Source: Burkholderiales bacterium
Lineage (GTDB): Bacteria > Pseudomonadota > Gammaproteobacteria > Burkholderiales > Usitatibacteraceae
Assembly: GCA_025359985.1 (NCBI GenBank)
Contig: JANYDB010000039.1
Span: forward strand, 1 to 64,000
Length of the DNA: 64,000 bases
Reading direction: 5' to 3'
Part shown: positions 18,943 through 28,500 of the stretch, one piece after another
Position numbering within the stretch: position 1 is the stretch's first letter
How the letters are laid out: each line of letters starts with the position of its first letter
Made by a program: the position numbers and the translations under genes
The notes under the pieces: generated by a model
What the model saw: the letters and a program-made list of their open reading frames with translations, nothing else
Database searches by the model: none
What the model was told of the DNA's origin: nothing

Positions 18943-18984
18943 GTTATCGTTGCCGTTGCCGTTGTCGTTATTGTTATCGTCACC
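18943..18984. repeat. Imperfect hexanucleotide tandem repeat (GTTNNC-type)
   Basis: Seven successive 6-mers read GTTATC, GTTGCC, GTTGCC, GTTGTC, GTTATT, GTTATC, GTCACC. There is no ORF across the array. Confidence 0.8.
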
Positions 18985-19004
18985 AATGCCGCTCGTCAGC
19001 TAAG

Positions 19005-19031
19005 TTTGCAAGTTTAACAGGGCGCTATAAT
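19005..19031 (+). promoter_or_regulatory. Putative promoter of the carboxyltransferase-ligase pair
   Basis: A perfect -10 box TATAAT (19026-19031) has a weak -35-like TTTGCA 15 bp upstream. It is 80 bp before the ATG at 19112. Confidence 0.4.
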
Positions 19032-19066
19032 CTTGCTCGAACCACTAATCCGATATGAGGTGAGTG

Positions 19067-19079
19067 CCTGGACACCAGG
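19067..19079. promoter_or_regulatory. CCTGG-ACA-CCAGG inverted repeat, possible operator
   Basis: A perfect 5-bp inverted repeat with a 3-base spacer lies between the putative -10 box and the start codon, where a repressor could block transcription. The regulator is unknown and none is encoded next to it. Confidence 0.35.
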
Positions 19080-19111
19080 TTTTCGGTTCATGTTATTAAC
19101 TTGCCACTTAC

Positions 19112-20380
19112 ATGACGCCCACTGAAACGCTACAGCTTTTAAAATCCACTACTGGCTTCACGCCGTTAGGCGAGGCGACGGGTAATCTCACGCTCGGACG
19201 GGGGACGTTAAATGAGAGTCCGGTGCATATTGCACTGGTAGAAAACAAAATTGCTTCAGGCTCAATTGGCGTCAAAGAGTGCGATAAGTTGGCGAGTTTG
19301 TTTCGGATCGTAGGCGCACAAAAAACTCCGCTACTACTTTATCTAGATTGTGCCGGTGCACGTGTCTCAGAAGGGCTGCCTGCGCTGGGTGCGTTTCGCC
19401 AAATGTATCGTGCAGCACTCGAAATGACGCTGGCTGGCGCGCCGATGACCGCGTTGCTCGGCACGCATTGCTATGGCGGAGCCAGCATGTTGGCGGCGTT
19501 GGCGCAGCAGCGGGTGTTCTCCGCGAATACACAATTAGCCATGTCCGGCCCTACAATTTTGGCTGCGGCTGCGGGTGTCTCGGCGTTGGACGAAAGTTTT
19601 CGCGCCATCGCCAGCGCAGGCATTGGGGCAGCGGCACGCGCAAAGCTTTCGCCACAAAACGTATTAGTGTGGGACCACACGGCAATATCCACTTTGAGCG
19701 CTTCGCCAGGCAGCCGACACGCGCAGCATCAGAAACTGGCTACGCATCCGACGGTTGCTGCTGCACTGGCGTTGGCCACTTCACAAGGTGACACACGTCA
19801 AGATGTGGTGCAACGTAAAGATGTGGCGGCGTTGTATCCGCTGGGCTATCAAGGATTTGAGTCAACTATCGCATCATCCAAAGTATTTTTTGGTAAAGCC
19901 AAAGATTTGAGCGGGGGGATTCGATTGCTCGGCCTGATTGATAAACGCCTGTTGGGTGCGGCCCGCACCTGGGCACTGGCCGATCAGGTTTGGGCGCTGG
20001 GTGCTAAATTCGCCGCCAAGGGAGTCGAGCGTGTGCATGTACTGGTGGATTGCGAAGCGCATTCCGCACAGCTCGATGATGAGCGCGCGATGTTGTCCTG
20101 CTATCTGGCCGATTTATCAATTGCGCTGATGACGTTGGCAAAAATGGGTGCGATGGTTGAAACCACCGTACTGGGTCGCGTGGGTGGTGGTGTATATGTG
20201 GCGCTGGCGGCGGCTTCGCACAAAGTGAATTTGCTGCATGGCGCGGATATTCAATTGCTGCCGAGCAAGGCCGTCGCCAGCATTCTGGGCGACGCAGACG
20301 CGGCCCAATATGGGCTGGCTGATTATGTGAAGGCCAGGGTCGCGGATGATGAATTGAAGGTGGGCTATTTGCGTGATTAA
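19112..20380 (+). CDS. Single-chain carboxyltransferase-fold protein, malonate decarboxylase beta+gamma-like
   Basis: A 422-residue protein with two carboxyltransferase/crotonase-type halves. The N-terminal half carries LDCAGARVSEGLPALGAFR, the oxyanion-hole region known from malonate decarboxylase beta and from acyl-CoA carboxylase subunits, then GGASMLAALAQQ. The C-terminal half has a second glycine-rich motif (GRVGGGVYVALAA) as in the gamma subunit MdcE. Known MdcD plus MdcE total about 500 residues, so this is a compact fusion. No acyl-carrier subunit, MdcA, MdcB or MdcG is encoded nearby. Directly downstream is a malonyl-CoA synthetase-like ligase, so I infer decarboxylation of a malonyl thioester, perhaps malonyl-CoA itself. 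The activity is not shown by the sequence alone. Confidence 0.75.
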   Translation: MTPTETLQLLKSTTGFTPLGEATGNLTLGRGTLNESPVHIALVENKIASGSIGVKECDKLASLFRIVGAQKTPLLLYLDCAGARVSEGLPALGAFRQMYRAALEMTLAGAPMTALLGTHCYGGASMLAALAQQRVFSANTQLAMSGPTILAAAAGVSALDESFRAIASAGIGAAARAKLSPQNVLVWDHTAISTLSASPGSRHAQHQKLATHPTVAAALALATSQGDTRQDVVQRKDVAALYPLGYQGFESTIASSKVFFGKAKDLSGGIRLLGLIDKRLLGAARTWALADQVWALGAKFAAKGVERVHVLVDCEAHSAQLDDERAMLSCYLADLSIALMTLAKMGAMVETTVLGRVGGGVYVALAAASHKVNLLHGADIQLLPSKAVASILGDADAAQYGLADYVKARVADDELKVGYLRD

Positions 20381-20446
20381 TTTACGTAATTGATTTTTGT
20401 GACTGATTTTTATGTACATGCACGTGCGCAAACGCTATTAAAAAAC

Positions 20447-22099
20447 ATGAACCAGAATTTATTTGCACTTTTTGCATCCCGCTTCCCAGCAGATAAATCG
20501 CGTGTATTCATTGAGGGCGATGGACCGGGGACGGTCCGACGTATTATTACTTTTGCTGAATTTGAAGCGACGATTTCGCAATACGCGAACCTCATTTTGG
20601 CGCTGGCGATTGCACCCGGCGAACGGGTAGCGGTACAGATTGAAAAATCGCCCGAAGCGTTGATGCTATATCTCGCCTGCCTTAAAGCGGGCGTGGTTTA
20701 TGTGCCGCTTAACAGCGCCTATCGTGAAGGCGAGGTACGCTATTTTTTAGAGGATGCAGAACCGAAGTTGATGATTCATGCGCCGCAGGATGCGCATTGG
20801 ATTGGACCGCTGTGTGCTGAGCTGAATATTGCACGGCGCTACACTCTGAATGAAGCGGGGGGCGGCTCCTGGAGCATAAATGCCTCAAACGCTTCATCAG
20901 GCCTAGAGTTTAATTCAGACACTGTGCTGCGTCGTGATGACGATCTTGCCGCAATCCTCTACACCTCTGGTACCACCGGCCGCAGCAAAGGCGCGATGAT
21001 TACGCATCGCAATTTGAGTTCAAACGCGCTTACGCTGCATCAGCATTGGGGCTTTAAGTCAGGCGATGTGTTGCTGCATGTCCTGCCACTGTTTCATGTG
21101 CATGGGCTGTTTGTCGCGGCGCATACGGCGTTGCTCAATGCGTACCATGGTGGGCGCATGATTTTTCAGAATAAATTTGAAGCGAAGGCGGCCTTGGCTG
21201 CGCTTGAACACGCCACCATTTTTATGGGTGTGCCCACCATGTACACGCGGCTACTCGCGGAGCCCTCTTTTCAGCCGGAAGTGTGCAGCCATATGCGGCT
21301 ATTCATCTCGGGCTCCGCGCCTTTATTAGCCCAGACCTTCAGTGAATTTCAAACCCGCACTGGCCACACTATTCTCGAGCGCTACGGGATGACCGAGACC
21401 GGTATGCTCACATCTAACCCATTGGTGGGCGCGCGCAAGGGCGGTACGGTAGGCCAGCCGCTGCCGGGTGTGACGGTGCGTATCGTGACCGCCGCTGATG
21501 TTGATCATGAACACGTCAACACCCGCTTTACGGCTGCCAGTCTTCATGAAATGGGTTCATTACAGGTGGGCGTGTTACAGGTAAAAGGCCCCAATGTGTC
21601 GCCTGGCTACTGGCGCATGCCTGAAAAAAACCAGGAAGAATTTACTGAGGATGGTTTTTTCAGGACCGGCGATTTGGGGGTGAAGGATGCCGATGGCTAT
21701 ATCAGCATCGTCGGGCGCTCTAAAGATTTGATTATTTCAGGCGGCTACAATATTTATCCCAAGGAAATAGAACTGCTGATTGACGCGCTGCCTGGTGTGA
21801 TTGAAAGTGCGGTCATCGGTTTGCCGCATCCTGATTTTGGTGAGGCGGTGACGGTGGTGATTATGCCCAACATTATGCCAAACGCGGCTCTGGGCGGGGG
21901 TTTTAAGGCGGTAGCTGCGGCAGGTGAAGTTTTGGAAGTGGTGTCAGAGGCACACATCATCGCCGTACTAAAATCAAAACTCGCCCATTTCAAAGTCCCC
22001 AAACGAGTCTTTATCGTTAACGATTTGCCACGTAATGCGATGGGTAAAATACAAAAAAATGTATTGCGAAAGCAATACGCGTCCACTTTTATGCCGTAG
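20447..22099 (+). CDS. AMP-forming acyl-CoA ligase, malonyl-CoA synthetase-like
   Basis: A 550-residue ANL-superfamily enzyme with the P-loop-like ILYTSGTTGRSKG, the GMTETG motif, FFRTGDLG, the hinge GRSKDLIISGGYNIYP and a C-terminal catalytic lysine in NAMGKIQKN. The N-terminus (MNQNLFALF) and VPLNSAYREGEVRYFLEDAEP match MatB-type malonyl-CoA synthetases, which convert malonate, ATP and CoA to malonyl-CoA. The ORF track starts at TTG 20390, but family alignment supports ATG 20447. It is slightly longer than the usual ~505 residues because of an insert near residues 460-490. It probably forms an operon with the preceding carboxyltransferase-fold gene. Confidence 0.82.
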   Translation: MNQNLFALFASRFPADKSRVFIEGDGPGTVRRIITFAEFEATISQYANLILALAIAPGERVAVQIEKSPEALMLYLACLKAGVVYVPLNSAYREGEVRYFLEDAEPKLMIHAPQDAHWIGPLCAELNIARRYTLNEAGGGSWSINASNASSGLEFNSDTVLRRDDDLAAILYTSGTTGRSKGAMITHRNLSSNALTLHQHWGFKSGDVLLHVLPLFHVHGLFVAAHTALLNAYHGGRMIFQNKFEAKAALAALEHATIFMGVPTMYTRLLAEPSFQPEVCSHMRLFISGSAPLLAQTFSEFQTRTGHTILERYGMTETGMLTSNPLVGARKGGTVGQPLPGVTVRIVTAADVDHEHVNTRFTAASLHEMGSLQVGVLQVKGPNVSPGYWRMPEKNQEEFTEDGFFRTGDLGVKDADGYISIVGRSKDLIISGGYNIYPKEIELLIDALPGVIESAVIGLPHPDFGEAVTVVIMPNIMPNAALGGGFKAVAAAGEVLEVVSEAHIIAVLKSKLAHFKVPKRVFIVNDLPRNAMGKIQKNVLRKQYASTFMP

Positions 22100-22222
22100 T
22101 CTGCGTTCTTAATTGATGGGTTAAATTAACCTCTAGCGATAAGCACCTTGAAGATCTATAAGTCATCGCCATTTACAATAGATAAAATTCGCCGTTGTGA
22201 GTCCTTAATTTTTGAGAGTCTA

Positions 22223-22762
22223 ATGATTGTTTTTAATTTATCGTGTTCCGAACAGCACAGCTTCGACGGCTGGTTCCGTTCGGCAGAAGACTATGATCGT
22301 CAAGCCACAGGTGGCCTGGTGGAATGTCCTCTTTGCGGCGACAAGCACATTACCAAACAGCTTTCGGCACCACGTATTAATTCGGGCGCCTCAGTTTCCC
22401 GCAGTCATGGCGGCAATGGCGGCGACGGTAGTGGCAACTATAGCGACGATAACGATAGCGCAGCATCACAACTCCGCACGGGCCAACGACGTTTAATCGA
22501 AGGGCAAGAAGTACTGGCCGCCTCGATGATGCCGGGCTTGCAGGAACACATGTTGCGGCAGTTTAAAAATTTTGTATTAAGCAATACCGAAAACGTCGGC
22601 ACTGAATTTGCTGAGACCGCCCGCCGGATCCATTACGGTGAAGAATCGCAGCGCAATATTCGCGGTCGGGTGTCCATTGATGAAGCAATTGCCTTGCGTG
22701 AAGAGGGCATTGAAACGGTATCGTTGCCGCCTGGCGTGGTGCTGGACGAGGCTATGCAGTAG
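22223..22762 (+). CDS. DUF1178 family protein
   Basis: A 179-residue protein starting MIVFNLSCSEQHSFDGWFRS, the recognisable DUF1178 N-terminus, followed by ECPLCGDKHITK. The cysteines at the start and in CPLCG could form a small zinc ribbon. The function of the family is unknown. I chose ATG 22223 rather than the ORF track start at 22148 because the family begins here and GAGAG lies just upstream. A Gly/Asn/Asp/Ser-rich stretch (GGNGGDGSGNYSDDNDSAAS, about residues 65-85) lies between the conserved halves. It is convergent with the MFS gene. Confidence 0.85.
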   Translation: MIVFNLSCSEQHSFDGWFRSAEDYDRQATGGLVECPLCGDKHITKQLSAPRINSGASVSRSHGGNGGDGSGNYSDDNDSAASQLRTGQRRLIEGQEVLAASMMPGLQEHMLRQFKNFVLSNTENVGTEFAETARRIHYGEESQRNIRGRVSIDEAIALREEGIETVSLPPGVVLDEAMQ

Positions 22763-22783
22763 GGAGAGTTTTTGTATGAAGAA

Positions 22784-22800
22784 GCTGAGTTTAGCTCAGC
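22784..22800. terminator. Small hairpin between convergent genes
   Basis: GCTGAG and CTCAGC are separated by 5 bases, in the 42-bp gap between the DUF1178 gene and the MFS gene. It is short and lacks a clear T-tract on the plus side, so it is a weak candidate for a shared terminator. Confidence 0.3.
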
Positions 22801-22804
22801 GATC

Positions 22805-24034
22805 TCAGTGATGTGACGCGCCAGGTTTCAGCATTAGCGCTAATGCAGCCATCGCCAGCATTAACAGCCCGCCTGCAACAAACGGGGCCTTAACACCCAC
22901 CGCCTCGGCCAGTGATCCTGCCGCCGCCATTCCGGCTCCCAACCCGCACACAATAAAAGTCGCTGACCAAGTAAAGGCTTCGGTCGCATATTTGGCGGGC
23001 GCCAGACGCGATACCATTAATGCCTGTGCTGCAAACGCCGGCGAAATCGTAAAGCCCGCAATAAAAGCAATAAACGCAAAGCCGAGCCGATGATCAATCA
23101 CGCCATGTAACATCAGTGGCACGGCGAACATCGCCAGCAATAACGCAAACTGCCGCTCAACCGGTTTCTGGAGATGTAAGCCACCGTAAATCGCGCCGCC
23201 AAAGACGCTGCCAACCGAATTGAGCGATAGCAACAGCCCTGCGAAGGCAGGGGTTGCCATCGCGGTAGCATAGGCAGGGTAACCCACCTCCATTAAGCCG
23301 CAGGCCGTGGTCAGGCCGAATACGGTGACGAACAGCAAAATTAATTTTGATTCGGTTAGCGGGCCTAAAAAATGCCGTTCGGTGGGCTGTTCCTGCTGCC
23401 AGTATTTGAGCGCGGGTGAACGTAGAAAAGCCACGATCGAAAGAGTTACCACACCCCATGCGATCAAAATGGCAGCACGCGGATTACTGAACGCGAGAAT
23501 AATGCCCATGAGTGCTGGCCCAATGGTGAAATTCATTTCCATCAGTATTGAGTCGACTGAAAATGCCATGCGCCGATCCGCATCATTTTTAAAACGGTGT
23601 CGCCACAAGGTACGCGTGAGCACCGTGATCGGTGGCGAGAAAATCCCCATTAGCACAACTGACGTGAATACGGCAGCCAGTGGCCAGCGCCACCACAGCG
23701 ACGCGATAAAAAGCGCGAATGCAAGCGGCTCAGTTACGGCAGTTATGCGCAGCGGCAGCAGCGGGCCGATCCGGTCAATAATACGGCCCTGTACTGGCGC
23801 GGCAACCGCCATCGCAAAAAAATATACGCCCAGCACGCTGCCGGCAATTTTGAAATTTCCCAGCGATTCGCGCAAATACATCACCATCGACAACCCCATC
23901 ATGCCAATCGGCATGCGCGACAAAAACGTGATGATTAGGGTCGTGCCGACATCAGGAAGAGCCAGAAAATCACGGTAGGGCGTAAAAAATCGGGCAAAAA
24001 ACTTCGGCGAAAAATATGATGATACTTTCAACAA
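22805..24034 (-). CDS. MFS transporter
   Basis: A 409-residue membrane protein with about 12 predicted helices and the MFS pattern of two six-helix bundles; the loop after helix 2 contains GRIIDRIGPLLPLR, similar to the family motif A. The substrate is unknown; the arrangement resembles drug or metabolite exporters. The start is TTG (24032-24034) and no upstream alternative is possible before a stop; the next gene ends 9 bp upstream. It is the last gene of a minus-strand run beginning with the glutamate dehydrogenase gene. Confidence 0.8.
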   Translation of the reverse strand: MLKVSSYFSPKFFARFFTPYRDFLALPDVGTTLIITFLSRMPIGMMGLSMVMYLRESLGNFKIAGSVLGVYFFAMAVAAPVQGRIIDRIGPLLPLRITAVTEPLAFALFIASLWWRWPLAAVFTSVVLMGIFSPPITVLTRTLWRHRFKNDADRRMAFSVDSILMEMNFTIGPALMGIILAFSNPRAAILIAWGVVTLSIVAFLRSPALKYWQQEQPTERHFLGPLTESKLILLFVTVFGLTTACGLMEVGYPAYATAMATPAFAGLLLSLNSVGSVFGGAIYGGLHLQKPVERQFALLLAMFAVPLMLHGVIDHRLGFAFIAFIAGFTISPAFAAQALMVSRLAPAKYATEAFTWSATFIVCGLGAGMAAAGSLAEAVGVKAPFVAGGLLMLAMAALALMLKPGASHH

Positions 24035-24043
24035 AATTTCACA

Positions 24044-24484
24044 CTAGGCATCCACGGGGTTTTTATTCAAAATCGCAATGGTGATGCGTGAAACGGCGAC
24101 GAGTTTGTCGGCTTCATCGGTGATCCGGATTTCCCAAATATGAGTGGCCCTGCCGATATGCAGTGGCCGTGCCGTGCCGATCACAAAGCCCGCACGCACG
24201 CTGCGAATATGGTTAGCGTTTATTTCAAGGCCGACCACATTATGCTTGCTGCTATCCACCACTAAAAACGCCCCCGTGCTGCCCAGAGTTTCAGCCAAAG
24301 TCACTGAAGCGCCGCCATGCAGCAAGCCCATTGGCTGATGGGTGCGATGATCCACCGGCATCTTCGCTTTCAGATAATCGTCGCCGACTTCAATAAATTC
24401 AATACCGAGCTGCGCGTTCATCGTCGGCGTGGGCTGGTTCAGTTCTGCAAGAGTCGGGCGGCGATACCAGATGGGTTGTGTCAT
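24044..24484 (-). CDS. Hotdog-fold acyl-CoA thioesterase (YdiI/EntH/PaaI-like)
   Basis: A 146-residue single hotdog domain with HRTHQPMGLLHGGASVTLAETLGS, the signature of the PaaI/YdiI thioesterase group; the Glu in TLAE is the likely catalytic base. It hydrolyses an acyl-CoA, perhaps an aromatic or hydroxyaroyl one; the substrate is not determined. It is 49 bp after the DUF3429 gene and 9 bp before the MFS gene, so co-transcription is likely. Confidence 0.87.
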   Translation of the reverse strand: MTQPIWYRRPTLAELNQPTPTMNAQLGIEFIEVGDDYLKAKMPVDHRTHQPMGLLHGGASVTLAETLGSTGAFLVVDSSKHNVVGLEINANHIRSVRAGFVIGTARPLHIGRATHIWEIRITDEADKLVAVSRITIAILNKNPVDA

Positions 24485-24533
24485 ACTCGATTGGCTTTAA
24501 AAAATAAATAAAAATTTATGCAGTTACTACCGG

Positions 24534-25049
24534 CTACAAACCAGGCAGGGCCTGAATTTTGACTACCGCGATGAGTAGCGTAATGATCACCATCGCGGTA
24601 ATAACTGAACGTAGTTTATAGAACCAGAGCGGAATCAGCTTCTGTAAATTCAGCAGGGTATCAATAGCCCACACAAAGCCGAATAAAAAGATGGTGACGA
24701 ATATGCGTGAGGTGGGGTGCGACACAAACAGCATCGCCCATGCCAGCAGCGATGGCACCACAGAAAGATAAAAAAGGGTGGTGGCGCTGCGTGGCGCTGA
24801 TTCGGAAAAGCCGATACCGATACCCCATTGGATGCCGCCGAGAAACGATAAAATCACCGCCGCATAGGTGGTGAGGAGCTGCAAAGCCAGCGCTGTTTGC
24901 GACTTGTCGTAAGACTGACGGCGTGACACATCATACGACTCGCCTATAAACAGCATGCCAGCTAACACCACAAACGGAATTGCCCCTGCCAGGGTTAGAA
25001 GCCGCGCGGTTCGCTGTGCGCTGCTGGAGGTGGGCTCTTGAGTCATCAT
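24534..25049 (-). CDS. DUF3429 family membrane protein
   Basis: A 171-residue protein with about five transmembrane helices and the DUF3429 hallmark ILSFLGGIQWGIGIG. The biochemical role of the family is unknown. It starts one base after the dsbB stop, showing tight translational coupling. Confidence 0.82.
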   Translation of the reverse strand: MMTQEPTSSSAQRTARLLTLAGAIPFVVLAGMLFIGESYDVSRRQSYDKSQTALALQLLTTYAAVILSFLGGIQWGIGIGFSESAPRSATTLFYLSVVPSLLAWAMLFVSHPTSRIFVTIFLFGFVWAIDTLLNLQKLIPLWFYKLRSVITAMVIITLLIAVVKIQALPGL

Positions 25050-25050
25050 G

Positions 25051-25578
25051 TCAGGTGCTGGCTTTTGTTAATGCGGCCGCACGGCTGGCTCGCATGGCTT
25101 TCGCAATAAGTGCGAGTGAAAACGCGGCAAATAATCCGAACCACAACAGCGACCATGCGGCCACCGTGATGCCGAGGATTGGCGGGTATTTATCAGCACA
25201 GCCGCCGGTCGCAAAAAAATACTCGGGCCACCAATTTGCACTGGGCAAGGTGTTGACAAAATTGCCTAACGGATCTGCCAGACATGATTGCATGGTGTCA
25301 CCTTTGCTGAGCTGCCACATTGCACAGCCTGCGCCGACCAAAGCAAAAATGGCAATGATGGCGTTATAGAACATGCCTGCCGTTCTACGCGGGCCGTGTA
25401 TTGCGCCTATTAACGCAACCAAAGCAATGCTAATGTAAGCATAGCGCTGCAGGATGCATAACGGACAGGGCTGTTGGCGTTGTGCACCGTATTGCAATTG
25501 ATATGCTGTTAACAGTAGAGCGATGCAAATAAGTGCGATAACTGAAAAAACGGCGCGTGCGGAGAGTTTGATAACCAT
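25051..25578 (-). CDS. dsbB: Disulfide bond formation protein B
   Basis: A 175-residue inner-membrane protein with four predicted helices. The first redox pair is in QPCPLCILQRYAY and the second periplasmic pair is formed by Cys in MQSCLADP and GGCADKYPP, as in DsbB. It reoxidises DsbA and passes electrons to quinone. It starts 11 bp after the glutamate dehydrogenase stop and is followed one base later by the DUF3429 gene. No dsbA is in the window. Confidence 0.92.
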   Translation of the reverse strand: MVIKLSARAVFSVIALICIALLLTAYQLQYGAQRQQPCPLCILQRYAYISIALVALIGAIHGPRRTAGMFYNAIIAIFALVGAGCAMWQLSKGDTMQSCLADPLGNFVNTLPSANWWPEYFFATGGCADKYPPILGITVAAWSLLWFGLFAAFSLALIAKAMRASRAAALTKAST

Positions 25579-25589
25579 GTGTTTACGTC

Positions 25590-28500
25590 CTAGGCCAGTA
25601 CACGAAGTTCGCGCAGCAACACCGATAGCATCGCCAGATCAGATTCTCTGGCGTGTTTTAGATCGGCCATGACTTCACGCATGCGGGCAAGCGCTTTTTC
25701 ATGATGGCTAGACCATGCATCGATGAGCACCGTGGCATCATTTAATTCGGGCGACAAATTCAATACTCCCGCTGTCAATTGTCGCTGCAGATTGGCAATA
25801 TCATCACGCATGGCGGCGCGGGCCATCGATTGCCAGTGCGTGTCAGCGGGCAAAGCGGCAATCTGCCCCGATGCCCAGCGCAAGTCGAGCTTGCCCACCA
25901 ATGCAAAATAAACCGCAGCAGCAAGTGGCACCCCCCGTTTTTTTTCAAGCGAGACTTCAACAATATCCAGTACCGAATACAACGCATCCAGTTTCGCAAT
26001 CGCGCTGGATAATGCCGCCGGCACGCCGCGCTCTGCCAGGTGAAATTCAGCCTGCTTAATAGCCGCGAGATCTTCAGCTGATAAAAATTCGCTCAGTCTC
26101 GATGAAACCGCTGCCACGCCGGGGGCAAAAAAAGCCAGCACTTGTGCAATCGGCATTTGCTCCGAACGACGACGTAAAAACCACAGTGTGGCACGCACGA
26201 CCAGCCGACCGACTTCAATAGTCATCTCATTTTGAATCGATGCGGGTACTTGATTGTCGAGCGCATCAACAGCTTGCCAAAGCGGCAATAAACCAAACAC
26301 ATCGCGCGCCAGAATATAGCAACGCACCACTTCGGATGCGGACGCACCGGTCTCTTCCTGCATGCGATTTACAAACACACTGCCAGTGCGGTTGATGGTA
26401 CCGTTAGCGACTACAGTGGCAATAATTTCGCGCTTTAGCGGATGGCGCGGCATGATCGCCGCGAAGCGTTTTTGGAGCGCAGTGGGAAAATAAGTAATCA
26501 GTTCTTTGACGACATATTCATCATCGATCAGACTCGATTTCAGCAGCACGTCAGACAGTTCCATCTTGCTGTAGGCCAGCAGCACCGCGCGTTCCGGTGA
26601 GGTGAGGCCTTTTTTATTAGCTTTGCGGCTTGCGATTTCCTCATCATCAGGCAAATATTCCACGGCTCGATTGAGTCGACCGGCTTTTTCAAGGTGGCGA
26701 ATAAAGCGGGATTGCGCATCGAGTAATTTTTCTGCGCGCACTCCGGAAACCGACAGAGTTTGGGTTTGAAAATAATTATCCTGCAGCACCAGTGCCCCGA
26801 CTTCATCCGTCATTGACGCCAGCAGCTCGTCACGCTCGTCGATTTTCAAAGCGCCTTGGTCAATGATTGCATCGATTAGAATCTTGATATTTACTTCATG
26901 GTCAGAGCAATCCACACCAGCTGAATTATCTATGGCGTCGGTGTTGATACGCACGCCATTCATGGCGGCTTCGACCCTGCCTAGCTGAGTCGCGCCCAGG
27001 TTGCCGCCTTCAGCGACGACCTTGCAGCGCAGCTCATTACCGTTAATGCGCAACGGATCGGTGGCGCGGTCGCCGACTTCAGCATGGCTTTGATAGCTGG
27101 CTTTGATGTAGGTGCCAATGCCGCCGTTATAAAATAAATCTACGGGAGCCTTCAAAATGGCGCGCATCAATTCTACCGGCGTCATATTGTCATTACTAAT
27201 AGCTAGTACGTTTTTGACTTCTGTTGAAATCGCTATCGATTTTGCGCCACGCGGGAACACACCGCCGCCTTTGGAAATCAAGGCTTTGTTGTAATCTTCC
27301 CAGCTTGAACGGGGGAGGGCAAACAGGCGCTCGCGCTCGTTGAAACCAATAGTTGAATCCGGTTTAGGATCCAGAAAAATATGGCGATGATCAAACGCGG
27401 CCACCAAACATATATGCCGCGAAAGCAGCATGCCATTACCGAAAACATCGCCTGACATATCGCCCACACCCGCTACCGTAAAGTCAGTGGTTTGAGTGTT
27501 GAAATCGGTCTCGCGGAAATGCCGCTTGACGCTTTCCCATGTACCTTTAGCGGTAATGCCCATTTTTTTATGGTCATAGCCGACTGAACCACCAGATGCG
27601 AAAGCATCACCTAGCCAGTGGCCGTATTCTTTTGAAATGGCGTTCGCATAATCCGAAAATGTTGCGGTACCCTTATCGGCGGCAACCACCAGATAGGGAT
27701 CATCTTCATCATGGCGTACCACCTGTTTGGGCGGAATTAGTTTGCCTTTAACCAGGTTATCCGTCAGATCCAAAAGCCCACGCAGGAAGGTTTGATAGCA
27801 AGTAACACCTTCCTTCATATACGCCTCGCGCTCGGCTGCCGGCGGTGCGGCTTTAAGAACAAAGCCGCCTTTGGAGCCCACCGGTACGATCACTGCGTTT
27901 TTGACTTGTTGCGCTTTGACCAGACCCAGTACTTCGGTGCGGAAATCTTCCGGGCGATCAGACCAGCGCAAGCCGCCGCGCGCGACTTTTCCAAAGCGCA
28001 AATGAATGCCTTCAACGCGCGGTGAATAAACAAAAATTTCAAATAACGGTTTGGGTTCAGGCAGCTCCGGCACCTTGGCGGATTCAAGTTTTAGCGAAAG
28101 GTAGGGCTTGCGCTTCCCTATCGTGTCAGGTTGATAATAATTGGTACGAAGAGTGGCCTGGATCACGGCTAAAAAGCGCCGCAAAATACGGTCTTCATCG
28201 GCATTGCTGACAGTATCCAGCAGCGCTTGAATATGCTTGACGGTTTCAGCGCTGGCCATTAGCGTGGCTTGGAGTGCAGGGTCGAAGCGCTGATGAAAAA
28301 GTGCAACCAGCGCCTGTGTAACGGCAGGGTTATTGGCAAGCGTCTGCTCGATATAGCTTTGGCTGTATGTAAATCCTGCCTGCTTTAAATATTTTGCATA
28401 AGCGCGGATCATCACGATCTCTTCGTTCGCCAGCGCCGCCGCCAAGGTCAAACGATTAAAGCCATCGTTCTCAACCTGACGTGCCCAAATGCGGCCAAAT

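Larger units (their letters stand above)
18794..19111. other. Divergent intergenic region between prlC and the carboxyltransferase gene
   Basis: No gene is seen. It contains a short imperfect hexamer repeat (18943-18984), a TATAAT box (19026-19031) facing the carboxyltransferase gene, and a perfect CCTGG-ACA-CCAGG inverted repeat just downstream of it. Confidence 0.6.

Noticed and set aside
18943-18984. CRISPR-like repeats
   Set aside because: Units are 6 bp, directly adjacent and imperfect, with no spacers.
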